Below are positions 34,416 through 42,168 of a stretch of DNA of 64,000 nt, piece after piece. The position numbers and the translations under genes are program-made. The notes beneath the pieces are model-generated. The model was not told where the DNA came from. It worked only from the letters and a program-made list of their open reading frames with translations, and did no database searches. The stretch spans positions 5,084,001 to 5,148,000 of the forward strand of contig NZ_CP160205.1 of assembly GCF_041080815.1 (NCBI RefSeq), written 5' to 3'. Numbering within the stretch: the stretch's first letter is position 1; the number at the start of each line of letters is the position of its first letter. The stretch comes from Mucilaginibacter yixingensis (lineage in GTDB: Bacteria; Bacteroidota; Bacteroidia; Sphingobacteriales; Sphingobacteriaceae).

Positions 34416-34700
34416 ATGCAGTCAATAGCGAAATATCAACAACTAATGCTGCCTGTGTTGAAGAAATATCAGATCAGGAGGGCATCTATATTTGGCTCTG
34501 TAGCCAAAGGATATGATACCGCTGAAAGTGATGTGGATCTGCTGATCGAAACTGAACCTGGTTTCACACTTTTTAACTTGCTTCAATTAGAGGAAGAGAT
34601 GGCCACTCTTTTGCATAAAAGAGTAGACCTGGTAGAGTTTGACGCCATAAAGCAGTCTATCAAAGAAGAAGTATTGCAATCGGCTGTGGTTATTTTATGA
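34416..34700 (+). CDS. MntA-type nucleotidyltransferase antitoxin
   Basis: 94 residues, a minimal nucleotidyltransferase. The motif GSX10DXD is exact: Gly27-Ser28 and Asp39-Val-Asp41 (FGSVAKGYDTAESDVDLLIE). In studied MNT/HEPN pairs this enzyme adds AMP to a tyrosine of the HEPN toxin and so silences it. It overlaps the HepT gene by four bases (ATGA), giving translational coupling, as expected for a toxin-antitoxin pair. Confidence 0.92.
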   Translation: MQSIAKYQQLMLPVLKKYQIRRASIFGSVAKGYDTAESDVDLLIETEPGFTLFNLLQLEEEMATLLHKRVDLVEFDAIKQSIKEEVLQSAVVIL

Positions 34701-35038
34701 TTCGAACTGATAAAGTCTATATAGAAGATATTATTGAGTCTATTAATCTGATAGAGAAATATACCCAGGGAATTACCGAATATCAATTTTCTAACGATAT
34801 ACAATTGCAGGATGCTGTGACCAGGCGTTTTGAGATTATTGGCGAAGCATCTTCCAAGATATCCGAAGCAATAAAAGCCAAATACCCGGCAACACAGTGG
34901 AAGTTGATGAAATTGATGCGTAACAAATTGATACATGAGTATTTTGGTGTGTCTGCCCAAACAATTTTTGCAACCGTGATGGCAGATTTGCCTGTTCTTA
35001 AGGCGCAACTGGTTCATTTAAAGCAGACTGAGTTTTGA
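34697..35038 (+). CDS. HepT-type HEPN ribonuclease toxin
   Basis: 113 residues (DUF86/HEPN). The catalytic RX4H motif and its target tyrosine are intact: Arg75, His80 and Tyr82 in RNKLIHEYFG. In the family this dimeric RNase cleaves tRNA or other RNA until its Tyr is AMPylated by MntA. Both the catalytic pair and the modification site are present, so the system looks functional. Its TGA overlaps the TTG start of the cyclo-ligase gene. Confidence 0.92.
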   Translation: MIRTDKVYIEDIIESINLIEKYTQGITEYQFSNDIQLQDAVTRRFEIIGEASSKISEAIKAKYPATQWKLMKLMRNKLIHEYFGVSAQTIFATVMADLPVLKAQLVHLKQTEF

Positions 35039-35607
35039 CCAAATCTCAACTTCGAAAAATATATAAGGAAAAGAGGGAGCAGCTTTCTGAAGACGAGTAT
35101 GCGTCTATCAACCAATTGATCTTGCTTCAATTCCAGCAACTCAAACTGGCGGGCATCCGCTGCATTCACTTGTTTTTGCCAATGCGTGAGCGGAAGGAAC
35201 CGGATACCTGGTTAATCCGCGATTGGCTGAAAGCAAATCATCCCGAGATAAAAATCGTTTTTCCTCAAACTGATTTCAAAACGCTTACCATGCGCAGTTT
35301 TGCGGATGATGATCAGTTAGTATTATCAACAAATAATTATGGAATATCAGAACCTGTTAGTGGCAATGAGGTTGATGTAAAAGAAATTGACCTGGTATTA
35401 TTGCCTTTACTGGTTTTTGATAAATGGGGTTACAGGGTTGGCTATGGCAAAGGCTTTTACGATAGGTTTTGTGCGGAGTGTCGGGAGGATACCATATTTG
35501 TAGGTGTTTCTATGTTTGAACCGGTTAATAAAATTGATGATGTGAACGAGTATGACGTGCAAATGGATGCCTGTATTATGCCCAGCCACTATGGGCACTG
35601 GTTGTAA
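35035..35607 (+). CDS. 5-formyltetrahydrofolate cyclo-ligase
   Basis: 190 residues from a TTG start that overlaps the HepT stop codon (TTGA); no better start exists. The enzyme converts 5-formyl-THF to 5,10-methenyl-THF with ATP. Signatures: LPMRERKEPDTW (residues about 49-60), LVLLPLLVFDKWGYRVGYGKGFYDRF (119-144, the nucleotide-binding GYGKGFYDR) and MDACIMPSHYGHW. Being third gene of a toxin-antitoxin operon, it must depend at least partly on the TA promoter. Confidence 0.93.
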   Translation: MTKSQLRKIYKEKREQLSEDEYASINQLILLQFQQLKLAGIRCIHLFLPMRERKEPDTWLIRDWLKANHPEIKIVFPQTDFKTLTMRSFADDDQLVLSTNNYGISEPVSGNEVDVKEIDLVLLPLLVFDKWGYRVGYGKGFYDRFCAECREDTIFVGVSMFEPVNKIDDVNEYDVQMDACIMPSHYGHWL

Positions 35608-35628
35608 GTTCTAGTCTTCTTAAGCCAA

Positions 35629-36045
35629 CTAAGATTTACCAGCCCGGGGTGCCGGATTATCTACTATTGTAATGATATTCTGAGGATGCTGTTCATCAAC
35701 AATAAATGTTGGATGACCATTGTAATTAGTCAGCACCCCTTTGGTAAGGATTGACGAACCGGGTAAATTTACCAATCGGGGGTCAGCTAGAATCCTTTTG
35801 TCTCGTATTAAAACAAATAACGATTGTTTGGTTTTCTTATACTCCCCGCAGGTTAGCACCGCAGCGGTATCGCCTAAAAAGCTCACCTCATAAATACGGC
35901 CCTGAAATTTCTGGTCCTCGCCTACATGTTTGAAAAGCGAGTCTAGCTTGGTAGTGACGTTGTGGATCGGATCAACCGGGACAAGTTTTTGCCCCCAACT
36001 CTGTAACGCAATAAAGGATAACAATAAGGCTATCAGGTGCTTCAT
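35629..36045 (-). CDS. Small secreted protein of unknown function
   Basis: 138 residues. A signal peptide (MKHLIALLLSFIALQSWGQ) precedes a 119-residue mature protein with DPIHNVTTKLDSLFKHVGED and a beta-rich middle (IYEVSFLGDTAAVLTCGEY). I do not recognise the family. It converges with the cyclo-ligase gene, about 20 bases away, and lies downstream of gcvT with a hairpin between them. Confidence 0.65.
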   Translation of the reverse strand: MKHLIALLLSFIALQSWGQKLVPVDPIHNVTTKLDSLFKHVGEDQKFQGRIYEVSFLGDTAAVLTCGEYKKTKQSLFVLIRDKRILADPRLVNLPGSSILTKGVLTNYNGHPTFIVDEQHPQNIITIVDNPAPRAGKS

Positions 36046-36079
36046 GTAATAAAGATAAAACCTTTTAAACTAAAAAGAG

Positions 36080-36118
36080 AACGCCGAAGCTATACTTAAA
36101 CTTCGGCGTTATCTTTTT
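36080..36118. terminator. Hairpin between gcvT and the small secreted protein gene
   Basis: Ten-base stem AACGCCGAAG / CTTCGGCGTT with an 11-base loop; T-rich on both outer sides. It lies in the promoter gap of a gene read leftwards and may end gcvT transcription. Confidence 0.7.
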
Positions 36119-36176
36119 GTGCTCATTTATAACAAGCGCTTAACATGTCAGGCCGATGAAATCGCCATGACAAATC

Positions 36177-37256
36177 CTATTTATAAAACGGCGGCTTCAC
36201 CACCTTGGCTTTCACCTTATTATCGCGAATGCTGATATAGATCTCCGAGCCCTCTTTGGCAAAAGCATTAGCCACATAGCCTAAACCAACGGCTTTCTGT
36301 AGCGATGGTGATTGCGTACCAGAGGTTACCCGACCGATGTTGTTGCCATCTGCATCAACAATAGCATAATCATGACGAGGGATACCACGATCAATCATCT
36401 CAAAACCTACCAGTTTTTGCTGAATGCCGTCTTGCTTTTGTTGCTGCAGGGCTGCGCTATTAGTAAACTCTTTGCTGAATTTGGTTACCCAGCCTAAGCC
36501 AGCTTCCAGCGGAGAGGTAGTATCGTCAATATCATTGCCGTAAAGGCAGAAACCCATTTCCAGACGCAGGGTATCACGCGCACCCAGGCCTATAGGCTTA
36601 ATGCCGAATGCTTCGCCTGCGGCAAAAACAGCGTCCCAGAGTTGCTGGGCATGTTCATTATCAACGTAAAGCTCAAACCCGCCAGCGCCGGTATAGCCGG
36701 TGGCCGATACCAGCACATTATCCAGTCCGGCAAATTGGCCTTTTTTGAAGGTATAATAGTCCATGCTGGCCAGGTCAATGTCAGTCAGACTTTGCAGCGC
36801 TTCGGCAGCTTTGGGACCTTGAACGGCCAACAGTGCGGTGCGGTCAGAAATATCTTTCATATCCACCCCTTCGGTATTAAAACGGCTGATCCAGTTCCAG
36901 TCTTTCTCAATGTTAGAGGCGTTTACAACCAGCATGTAGGTTTTGTCGTCAATGCGGTAAACCAGCAAGTCGTCTACAATGCCGCCGTTTTCGTTTGGCA
37001 GGCAGCTGTATTGCACTTTGCCGTCATATAGTTTTGAGGCATCGTTACTGGTAACACGCTGAATCAGATCGAGTGCTTTGTCGCCTTTTAGAATAAACTC
37101 GCCCATGTGGCTCACGTCAAAAACACCTACGCTTTTGCGCACGGTTTCGTGTTCAACATTAATGCCTGCATACTGTACGGGCATGTTGTAGCCGGCAAAC
37201 GGCACCATTTTGGCGCCCAGGCTTTGGTGGGTGGCAGTTAAGGCGGTGTTCTTCAT
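36177..37256 (-). CDS. gcvT: Aminomethyltransferase, glycine cleavage T protein
   Basis: 359 residues, full length. GcvT moves the methylene group from the aminomethyl-lipoyl H protein to tetrahydrofolate and releases ammonia. Signatures: VPFAGYNMPVQYAGI (residues about 18-32), GVFDVSHMGEF (44-54), TGYTGAGGFELY (about 190-201) and GARDTLRLEMGFCLYGNDID (226-245), whose Asp-Arg pair binds folate. No gcvH or gcvP is adjacent and I saw no glycine riboswitch upstream. Confidence 0.96.
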   Translation of the reverse strand: MKNTALTATHQSLGAKMVPFAGYNMPVQYAGINVEHETVRKSVGVFDVSHMGEFILKGDKALDLIQRVTSNDASKLYDGKVQYSCLPNENGGIVDDLLVYRIDDKTYMLVVNASNIEKDWNWISRFNTEGVDMKDISDRTALLAVQGPKAAEALQSLTDIDLASMDYYTFKKGQFAGLDNVLVSATGYTGAGGFELYVDNEHAQQLWDAVFAAGEAFGIKPIGLGARDTLRLEMGFCLYGNDIDDTTSPLEAGLGWVTKFSKEFTNSAALQQQKQDGIQQKLVGFEMIDRGIPRHDYAIVDADGNNIGRVTSGTQSPSLQKAVGLGYVANAFAKEGSEIYISIRDNKVKAKVVKPPFYK

Positions 37257-37403
37257 TTGTTGTGTTAATCCTTTGTTGGAGTGTGCGCAAAAATAATAAA
37301 TAACCTACGATCTGTTGATCCGTCGGTATATTTAATACCCTCGCAAAGCTAAATGCAACGGTGTTTGTGCCTAAAACAGTGCCCGGCTGTTAAAAAACTT
37401 TAG

Positions 37404-37411
37404 TAGCTTTG
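37404..37411 (+). promoter_or_regulatory. Bacteroidota -7 promoter element of the psd operon (TAGCTTTG)
   Basis: TAGCTTTG lies 18 bases before the ATG of the decarboxylase gene, a conventional short leader. Confidence 0.5.
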
Positions 37412-37429
37412 CCCAAAATCTAAATTTTT

Positions 37430-38275
37430 ATGAAGTTTCATAAAGAAGGCTATACCTCAATGGCCCTTTGCATACTGGTAATTGCCGTGCTAAATGCCCT
37501 GGTGCAGTTTTACTTCCCCGAAGCGGTTGCTTTGCGTTGGTTTATCTACATCCTGTCGTTCCTGCTGTTTGTAATTATCCTGCAGTTTTTCCGCAGCCCG
37601 AACATCAAGCTCAATAAAGATGAGAAGATGGTGCTTTGTCCTGCTGATGGCAAAGTGGTAGTAATTGAGGAAGCGCAGGAGGATGAGTATTTTAAAGATC
37701 GCCGCATCCAGTTATCGGTATTTATGTCGCCTATTAACGTGCACGTAAACCGCAACCCAATTGCCGGCGTGGTTAAATATTTTAAATATCACCCGGGTAA
37801 ATACCTGGTAGCCTGGCACCCAAAATCATCAACCGAAAACGAGCGTACTACCGTAGTGACCGAAAATAAAGCTGGTGTACCGGTATTGTTCCGCCAGATT
37901 GCCGGTGCTTTGGCCCGCCGTATAGTATGGTATGTAAAAGAAGGTGATGTGGTAGAACAAGGCGATCAGTTTGGTTTCATCAAATTTGGCTCGCGCGTGG
38001 ATTTGTTCCTGCCGTTGGGCTCAAAAATCAACGTGCAGATTGGTGATGTGGTAAAAGGTGGCCGTACTATACTGGCCGAGTTGCCATCGCCAAGTGTATC
38101 GCCCTTGCAAAAAGCAGCAGCCGAGCTAACTGAAGAGATCCCGGCGCCAACCACCCCGGCAAAATCAGAAAAAGAAGCCACGCTGATAATTGAACACCCG
38201 GCACCAAAGGCTACAGATAGCGAAGAAAAGCCGGCGCCAAAACCACGTGCACCACGTAAACCAAAAGCAGAATGA
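37430..38275 (+). CDS. psd: Phosphatidylserine decarboxylase (short form) with Pro/Lys-rich tail
   Basis: 281 residues. The enzyme makes phosphatidylethanolamine and cuts itself at a Gly-Ser bond to form its pyruvoyl cofactor; here the site is FGSRVDLFLP near residues 186-195. Two N-terminal membrane helices (residues about 12-30 and 36-52) and MSPINVHVNRNPI fit the short family. Past residue about 220 there is a 60-residue tail rich in Pro, Ala, Lys and Glu with no counterpart in the catalytic core. It overlaps the next small gene by four bases (ATGA). Confidence 0.92.
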   Translation: MKFHKEGYTSMALCILVIAVLNALVQFYFPEAVALRWFIYILSFLLFVIILQFFRSPNIKLNKDEKMVLCPADGKVVVIEEAQEDEYFKDRRIQLSVFMSPINVHVNRNPIAGVVKYFKYHPGKYLVAWHPKSSTENERTTVVTENKAGVPVLFRQIAGALARRIVWYVKEGDVVEQGDQFGFIKFGSRVDLFLPLGSKINVQIGDVVKGGRTILAELPSPSVSPLQKAAAELTEEIPAPTTPAKSEKEATLIIEHPAPKATDSEEKPAPKPRAPRKPKAE

Positions 38276-38439
38276 GAAAGCTAGCATTAATCTTCGCCCT
38301 TGGCCTGGCCGTTACCGCCACCTGCTTTGCAGACGGCACCAAACCCAAAACCGCCAAGCCTGCCGCCAAATGTACCGACAAAAGTTGCTGCAAAAAGCCA
38401 GGCACGGCCGCTTTGATGAAGGCGAAGAAGAAGGTGTAA
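38272..38439 (+). CDS. Small secreted Cys/Lys-rich protein
   Basis: 55 residues: signal peptide MRKLALIFALGLAVTATCFA, then a basic 35-residue mature peptide with three Cys (AAKCTDKSCCKKPG) and a Lys-rich end. The ATG overlaps the psd stop codon, so it is translationally coupled to phosphatidylserine decarboxylase. The Cys cluster could bind metal or form disulphides. Family not recognised, but a signal peptide plus coupling argue for a real gene. Confidence 0.68.
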   Translation: MRKLALIFALGLAVTATCFADGTKPKTAKPAAKCTDKSCCKKPGTAALMKAKKKV

Positions 38440-38461
38440 GTGCAGATTGCAAATGATATTT

Positions 38462-38494
38462 AATCCCCGTTGTGATGAGCAACGGGGATTTTTT
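38462..38494 (+). terminator. Rho-independent terminator of the psd operon
   Basis: Perfect 11-base stem AATCCCCGTTG / CAACGGGGATT with a 7-base loop and a T run, 22 bases past the small gene. Confidence 0.9.
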
Positions 38495-38522
38495 GTTGGG
38501 TGAAGGATTGTATATTAGATTT

Positions 38523-39296
38523 ATGAAAGAAGGTCAAATGCTTTGGACGAAAGAGGAACTAATACTTGCAATAAATCTTTATTGTAAAATCCCTTTTGGG
38601 CAGATGCATAATAGAAATAAAGAGGTAGTTGAACTGGCTGCTATAATCAACCGCACGCCGAGTGCTGTGGCCAGAAAGCTAGGGAACTTTGCCAGCTTTG
38701 ATCCAAAATTGCAAGCACGAGGTGTTAAAGGTCTTGGAAACGCAAGTAAGTTAGATAAGCAGGTTTGGCAAGAATATATGCATAACTGGGACGAACTTTT
38801 TATTGAGGGGGAGAACTTGTTGGCAAGCATAAAGAAGACAACTGTAGCCGAGTTGAATGGAATTGATTTGGATAATCTGAAGGATGTTCAAGGGGAAGAG
38901 AAAGAAAGAATGGTGAAAGTCCGAGTTAATCAATCGTTATTCAGAAAAATCGTGCTCTCAAACTTTAATAATAAATGCTGTATCACGGATTTGATGCTTA
39001 CTGAACTATTGGTGGCAAGTCATATAATTCCTTGGAGTCAAGACCATCATAATCGGTTAAACCCCAAAAACGGATTAGCCCTAAACGCTTTGCATGATAA
39101 GGCTTTTGATTGTGGATTAATTACAATAACAGAAGGTTTTACGATTAAAGTATCGAGTTGCTTTTTGAAAGAAAATCATATTGATAGCATTCGCGATAAC
39201 TTCATAAAATATAATGGTAGGCCCATTGCCGAACCACAGAAGTTTTTGCCTGATATAGAGTTTCTAAAGCATCACAACGGACGATTCAAGTGTTAG
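38523..39296 (+). CDS. HNH endonuclease
   Basis: 257 residues from the ATG at 38523; the open frame upstream starts inside a terminator hairpin, so the earlier start is rejected. The C-terminal half has an HNH_2-type nuclease motif: VASHIIPWSQDHHNRLNPKN (residues about 178-197) followed by ALNALHDKAFD. The N-terminal half (ILAINLYCKIPFGQMHNRNK, NRTPSAVARKLGNFASFDP) looks like a DNA-binding domain common in restriction-type HNH proteins. No methylase is nearby. The gene is AT-richer than its neighbours, as often for acquired defence genes. Confidence 0.88.
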   Translation: MKEGQMLWTKEELILAINLYCKIPFGQMHNRNKEVVELAAIINRTPSAVARKLGNFASFDPKLQARGVKGLGNASKLDKQVWQEYMHNWDELFIEGENLLASIKKTTVAELNGIDLDNLKDVQGEEKERMVKVRVNQSLFRKIVLSNFNNKCCITDLMLTELLVASHIIPWSQDHHNRLNPKNGLALNALHDKAFDCGLITITEGFTIKVSSCFLKENHIDSIRDNFIKYNGRPIAEPQKFLPDIEFLKHHNGRFKC

Positions 39297-39334
39297 TTCA
39301 CTCATAGCCGATTGACATAGGATTGGTGTTGAAC

Positions 39335-39342
39335 TATCTTTG
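39335..39342 (+). promoter_or_regulatory. Bacteroidota -7 promoter element (TATCTTTG)
   Basis: TATCTTTG, then CCA, then the ATG at 39346: the tightest spacing in the window, predicting a leaderless mRNA. Confidence 0.65.
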
Positions 39343-39345
39343 CCA

Positions 39346-39642
39346 ATGCCTAACATCAAGTTATCTTATTTTTACAGGGATTCTGCGAACTATAAAGTTT
39401 TTAATAACGTCATATTCTTCAATGATCAAGGTTTAGATCTTGTTTCCGTTGAGGATATAATAAAGTCTAAACTGATAGATCAAACATGGTTCTATCCCGG
39501 GGAGTGGCATCTACCTGATTTATTCTCAGGTTATTTTGATCCAAATATTGATCCTGCCTGGCACGAGTTTGAAAGCCTGGATTATTCAGATGAAGACCTT
39601 TTATGTGATATTAGATTGTCCGTTTTCTTAAATAACATTTAG
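39346..39642 (+). CDS. Small acidic protein of unknown function
   Basis: 98 residues from the ATG at 39346 (MPNIKLSYFYRDSANYKVF). It is acidic and aromatic-rich (TWFYPGEWHLPDLF, HEFESLDYSDEDLL) with no membrane segment. The composition recalls small immunity or antitoxin-like proteins, but no motif proves this. It follows the HNH nuclease gene by 50 bases yet has its own promoter element. Function unknown. Confidence 0.65.
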   Translation: MPNIKLSYFYRDSANYKVFNNVIFFNDQGLDLVSVEDIIKSKLIDQTWFYPGEWHLPDLFSGYFDPNIDPAWHEFESLDYSDEDLLCDIRLSVFLNNI

Positions 39643-39699
39643 CTGGATTGATTGTCTATCACTTGTAAACCCATTCTCAAAACCGTATCATTGTTATTG

Positions 39700-40560
39700 A
39701 TGGAAAGTAAACTACGTTATTGTTTTCCGTTGCTGGCGCTGTTAGGGCTGGCGGCTTGTTCGCACAAAGGGCCTTTGGCTGCTGCTACCCCTGCCGTTGT
39801 AAGTCCGTATGCGGTAACCAATAAAGTGTATCAAAATCAGGCGGATAGTTTTGCGCATGTTTTAACGCTGCAGCAACCGGCTTTGCTTACTGATAGTGCA
39901 GGTGCGCAGGTGCCTTCGCAATGGGTGGGGACGGTTAACTTTGGCATGCGCAAGCCAAACTACGTCATCATTCATTTTACGGCACAGGATAGCGTTCAAC
40001 AAACGCTGCATACCTTCACTATTACCAGCACCCAGGTAAGCGCTCATTATGTAATAGCTAAAGACGGCACCGTTTTTCACATGGTGAATGACTATCTGCG
40101 CGCTAATCAGGCCGGACTAGGCAAATGGAGCAGTGTGAGTGATATGAATAGTTGCTCTATCGGCATTGAGATAGATAATAACGGTAACGAGCCTTATACT
40201 GACGGACAGATTAAAAGCCTGTTAATCCTGCTGGATAAACTGAAAAGATCTTACAACATTCCAACGGCCAATTTTATTGGTCACCAGGATTGGGCGCCCA
40301 AACGTAAGCCAGATCCCGGTCCGCTGTTTCCGTGGCAAAAGCTGGCCGAAAAAGGATTTGGCTATTGGAGCGATGAGGTGCTGGAACTACCGCCCGATAA
40401 TTTTGACTACATAACAGCCCTACGCCTGATCGGTTACGACGTAAGCGATGTAAATGCCGCTATAGTAGCCTTTAAGCGCCACTTTGTGCAAACGGATAAC
40501 TCGCCGCAGATGACGCAACTGGATTTGAATGTGCTGTATAATGTGAGTAAGAAGTATTAG
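39700..40560 (+). CDS. N-acetylmuramoyl-L-alanine amidase lipoprotein (Amidase_2)
   Basis: 286 residues from the ATG at 39700, which opens into a lipoprotein signal (LLALLGLAAC). The amidase_2/PGRP-like domain covers residues about 75-225: VIIHFTAQDS supplies the first zinc His, SAHYVIAKDGTVFHMV and IGIEIDNNGN follow, and FIGHQDWAPKRKPDPG supplies the second His and the substrate-binding Lys. The last 50 residues resemble a peptidoglycan-binding helix bundle. It should cut the bond between muramic acid and L-Ala during wall recycling or remodelling. Confidence 0.92.
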   Translation: MESKLRYCFPLLALLGLAACSHKGPLAAATPAVVSPYAVTNKVYQNQADSFAHVLTLQQPALLTDSAGAQVPSQWVGTVNFGMRKPNYVIIHFTAQDSVQQTLHTFTITSTQVSAHYVIAKDGTVFHMVNDYLRANQAGLGKWSSVSDMNSCSIGIEIDNNGNEPYTDGQIKSLLILLDKLKRSYNIPTANFIGHQDWAPKRKPDPGPLFPWQKLAEKGFGYWSDEVLELPPDNFDYITALRLIGYDVSDVNAAIVAFKRHFVQTDNSPQMTQLDLNVLYNVSKKY

Positions 40561-40770
40561 ACCTCTCCTAAATCCTCTCCGAAGGAGAGGACTTTCATTG
40601 CATGAAGAAATCTGATTTGTCATGCTGAGCGATAGCGAAGCATCTCTTTGGGTATGCCTCCTTGCATAATGGTCTTGCCCTGGCGCGCCCTTCGACATGC
40701 TCAGGGTGACACCCTTATTCTTTTAACGTTATACCATCCTGCTCCCTCTCCTCCGGAGAGGGCTGGGGAG
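40561..40770. repeat. Repeat-filled gap: two repeat families
   Basis: The 216-base gap between convergent genes holds a CTCTCCGAAGGAGAGG hairpin (40563-40590), a GTCATgctgag palindrome (about 40618-40712; left arm GTCATGCTGAGCGATAGCGA, right arm ending GCTCAGGGTGAC) and a CCCTCTCCTCCGGAGAGGG hairpin (about 40743-40765). No gene is visible. Confidence 0.8.
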
Positions 40771-40776
40771 AGGTGC

Positions 40777-41286
40777 CTACCTCAAATAAGCCACATCTTC
40801 GCCACCGTCTTCGCTCAACACCACTTCAATATGTTCTTTCAGGATGGTAGAAAGGGCAATGCCTGAGTAATCTGTAGCGATTGGGAAGTTTTTATGATTA
40901 CGGTCTACCAGTACTACCGTGCGCAGTTTCTTTAGTGGAATATCGCGGAAAACGCCGAAGCCGTAGGCCAGGGTTTTGCCGCTGTTCAGTACGTCATCAA
41001 CCAGAATTACTACCTTGTTGCTGCATGCTACAATCTCTACATCGGCCTGGGCGTGCAGGCTGGTGCTGAATTTGTCCAACTCAATGTTGATGAGGTGGTT
41101 TTTGAAAGGCGCAATCTTATCCAGAATCTTCTTCAATCGCGCAGCCAGAAAGTTGCCCCGTGGCATAATTCCGGCAATAACAATCTCGGGTTCGTCAAAG
41201 TTATCTTCCAGTATCTGGTAGGCAATCCTGTCCAGCTTTTGCTGTATTTGCTGATGATTAAGTATAACGATGCGCTTGTCTGACAT
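40777..41286 (-). CDS. Phosphoribosyltransferase (PyrR/Hpt-like)
   Basis: 169 residues with a type I PRTase fold. The PRPP-binding motif is VVILVDDVLNSGKTL (residues about 89-103), preceded by AGIMPRGNFLAARL. The family covers pyrimidine regulator/uracil phosphoribosyltransferase PyrR and purine salvage enzymes; this length and motif fit PyrR-like proteins, but the substrate is not certain. It stands alone. Confidence 0.88.
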   Translation of the reverse strand: MSDKRIVILNHQQIQQKLDRIAYQILEDNFDEPEIVIAGIMPRGNFLAARLKKILDKIAPFKNHLINIELDKFSTSLHAQADVEIVACSNKVVILVDDVLNSGKTLAYGFGVFRDIPLKKLRTVVLVDRNHKNFPIATDYSGIALSTILKEHIEVVLSEDGGEDVAYLR

Positions 41287-41328
41287 GGGATGTATTGTTG
41301 TAGTGTGGTAAAGTTACAAAGATGAGTG

Positions 41329-41664
41329 TTATCTAAGTGTTTTCTCCGTGTTGGTGTTGTAATGTTTTTTTGTTCTTTTTTTTAAGGCAATAGAAATAAT
41401 TATGAGTGCAGCAACATAACAGAGTATCATGTCGAGCAAGAGTAGTAAAGAGCCATGTCCGAAGTCGATATAAAACTTATGATCGCGAAGATATTGATGC
41501 GCTTTATTGATGCCGTTGAAATAGCACCAGTCAAGTACTAAATAAGCGGATATCCAAAGCAAAGATATTTCAATTGACCTAGAATGAATGATAACACGAG
41601 CCACCAGTAAAGACCAGGCAATGAAGATGGTATCAATGATTGCTAATGCCAAATACTCGTTCAT
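41329..41664 (-). CDS. Small membrane protein of unknown function
   Basis: 111 residues with three hydrophobic helices near residues 4-24, 30-48 and 75-95, and a basic C-terminus (KKRTKKHYNTNTEK). No family recognised. It follows the next gene (41669-42058) by four bases and is probably cotranscribed with it. Confidence 0.6.
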   Translation of the reverse strand: MNEYLALAIIDTIFIAWSLLVARVIIHSRSIEISLLWISAYLVLDWCYFNGINKAHQYLRDHKFYIDFGHGSLLLLLDMILCYVAALIIISIALKKRTKKHYNTNTEKTLR

Positions 41665-41668
41665 GAGC

Positions 41669-42058
41669 TTACTCTTTCACATACGGAAAATAAACAAAGT
41701 TTGCCCCTTCCGGCACAATTACAAACACGCACATGTATTTATGCGGGTCTTTGTAACTGTCTACAAACCGTTGCTTGAGCATTTTATTGATAATGCCGCG
41801 TTCTTCAAATTCCTCAAGGGTTGAGGCGTGGATGGTCCAATCGGTATTAAGCTCTTCTTTATCCAGGATCATCTCGCCTAGCTTAACGTCATGCTGATGC
41901 GCCACGAAAATAGGATAGCGGGACAGGCCCTCCACAATAATCTCAATAGCCACCTCTTTGAGCGATTCGCTGTACAAACGCAAATCAACCTCCAGGCTTG
42001 CAAGCGGGCTATCGCCTTTTTTATTCTCGCCGTTATTTAGTAATTCTTCTGGTTCCAT
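41669..42058 (-). CDS. Protein of unknown function
   Basis: 129 residues from the ATG at 42058 (MEPEELLNNGENKKGDSPLA). The longer frame upstream reads into a palindromic repeat (giving a MGCRNKFGMT-type peptide) and is rejected. It has an alpha-beta pattern (EVDLRLYSESLKEVAIEIIVEG, MCVFVIVPEGANFVYFPYV) and looks like a small cytosolic protein. No family recognised. Confidence 0.65.
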   Translation of the reverse strand: MEPEELLNNGENKKGDSPLASLEVDLRLYSESLKEVAIEIIVEGLSRYPIFVAHQHDVKLGEMILDKEELNTDWTIHASTLEEFEERGIINKMLKQRFVDSYKDPHKYMCVFVIVPEGANFVYFPYVKE

Positions 42059-42071
42059 TTTTAATATTACC

Positions 42072-42165
42072 GTCATGCCGAACTTGTTTCGGCATCCCAC
42101 ATGCTAAGTAGCCTGCGAGTTCATTCACCTATTTGATGGGGTCCCGAAACAAGTTCGGGATGACC
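42072..42165. repeat. Intergenic palindrome, GTCATgccgaacttgtttcgg family
   Basis: Left arm GTCATGCCGAACTTGTTTCG and right arm ending CGAAACAAGTTCGGGATGAC are inverted copies. It lies upstream of the 129-residue protein gene and just after the rlmD stop codon; it is the source of false start extensions in both directions. Confidence 0.85.
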
Positions 42166-42168
42166 TTT

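Noticed and set aside
37257..37429. Glycine riboswitch before gcvT
   Set aside because: No tandem conserved purine-rich helices or long leader could be seen.
38472..38522. Earlier start for the HNH gene
   Set aside because: It lies inside a perfect terminator hairpin (38462-38494).
42058..42100. Upstream extension of the 129-residue protein gene
   Set aside because: The extra residues are the translation of a palindromic repeat; the same peptide type appears on the other strand of the same repeat.
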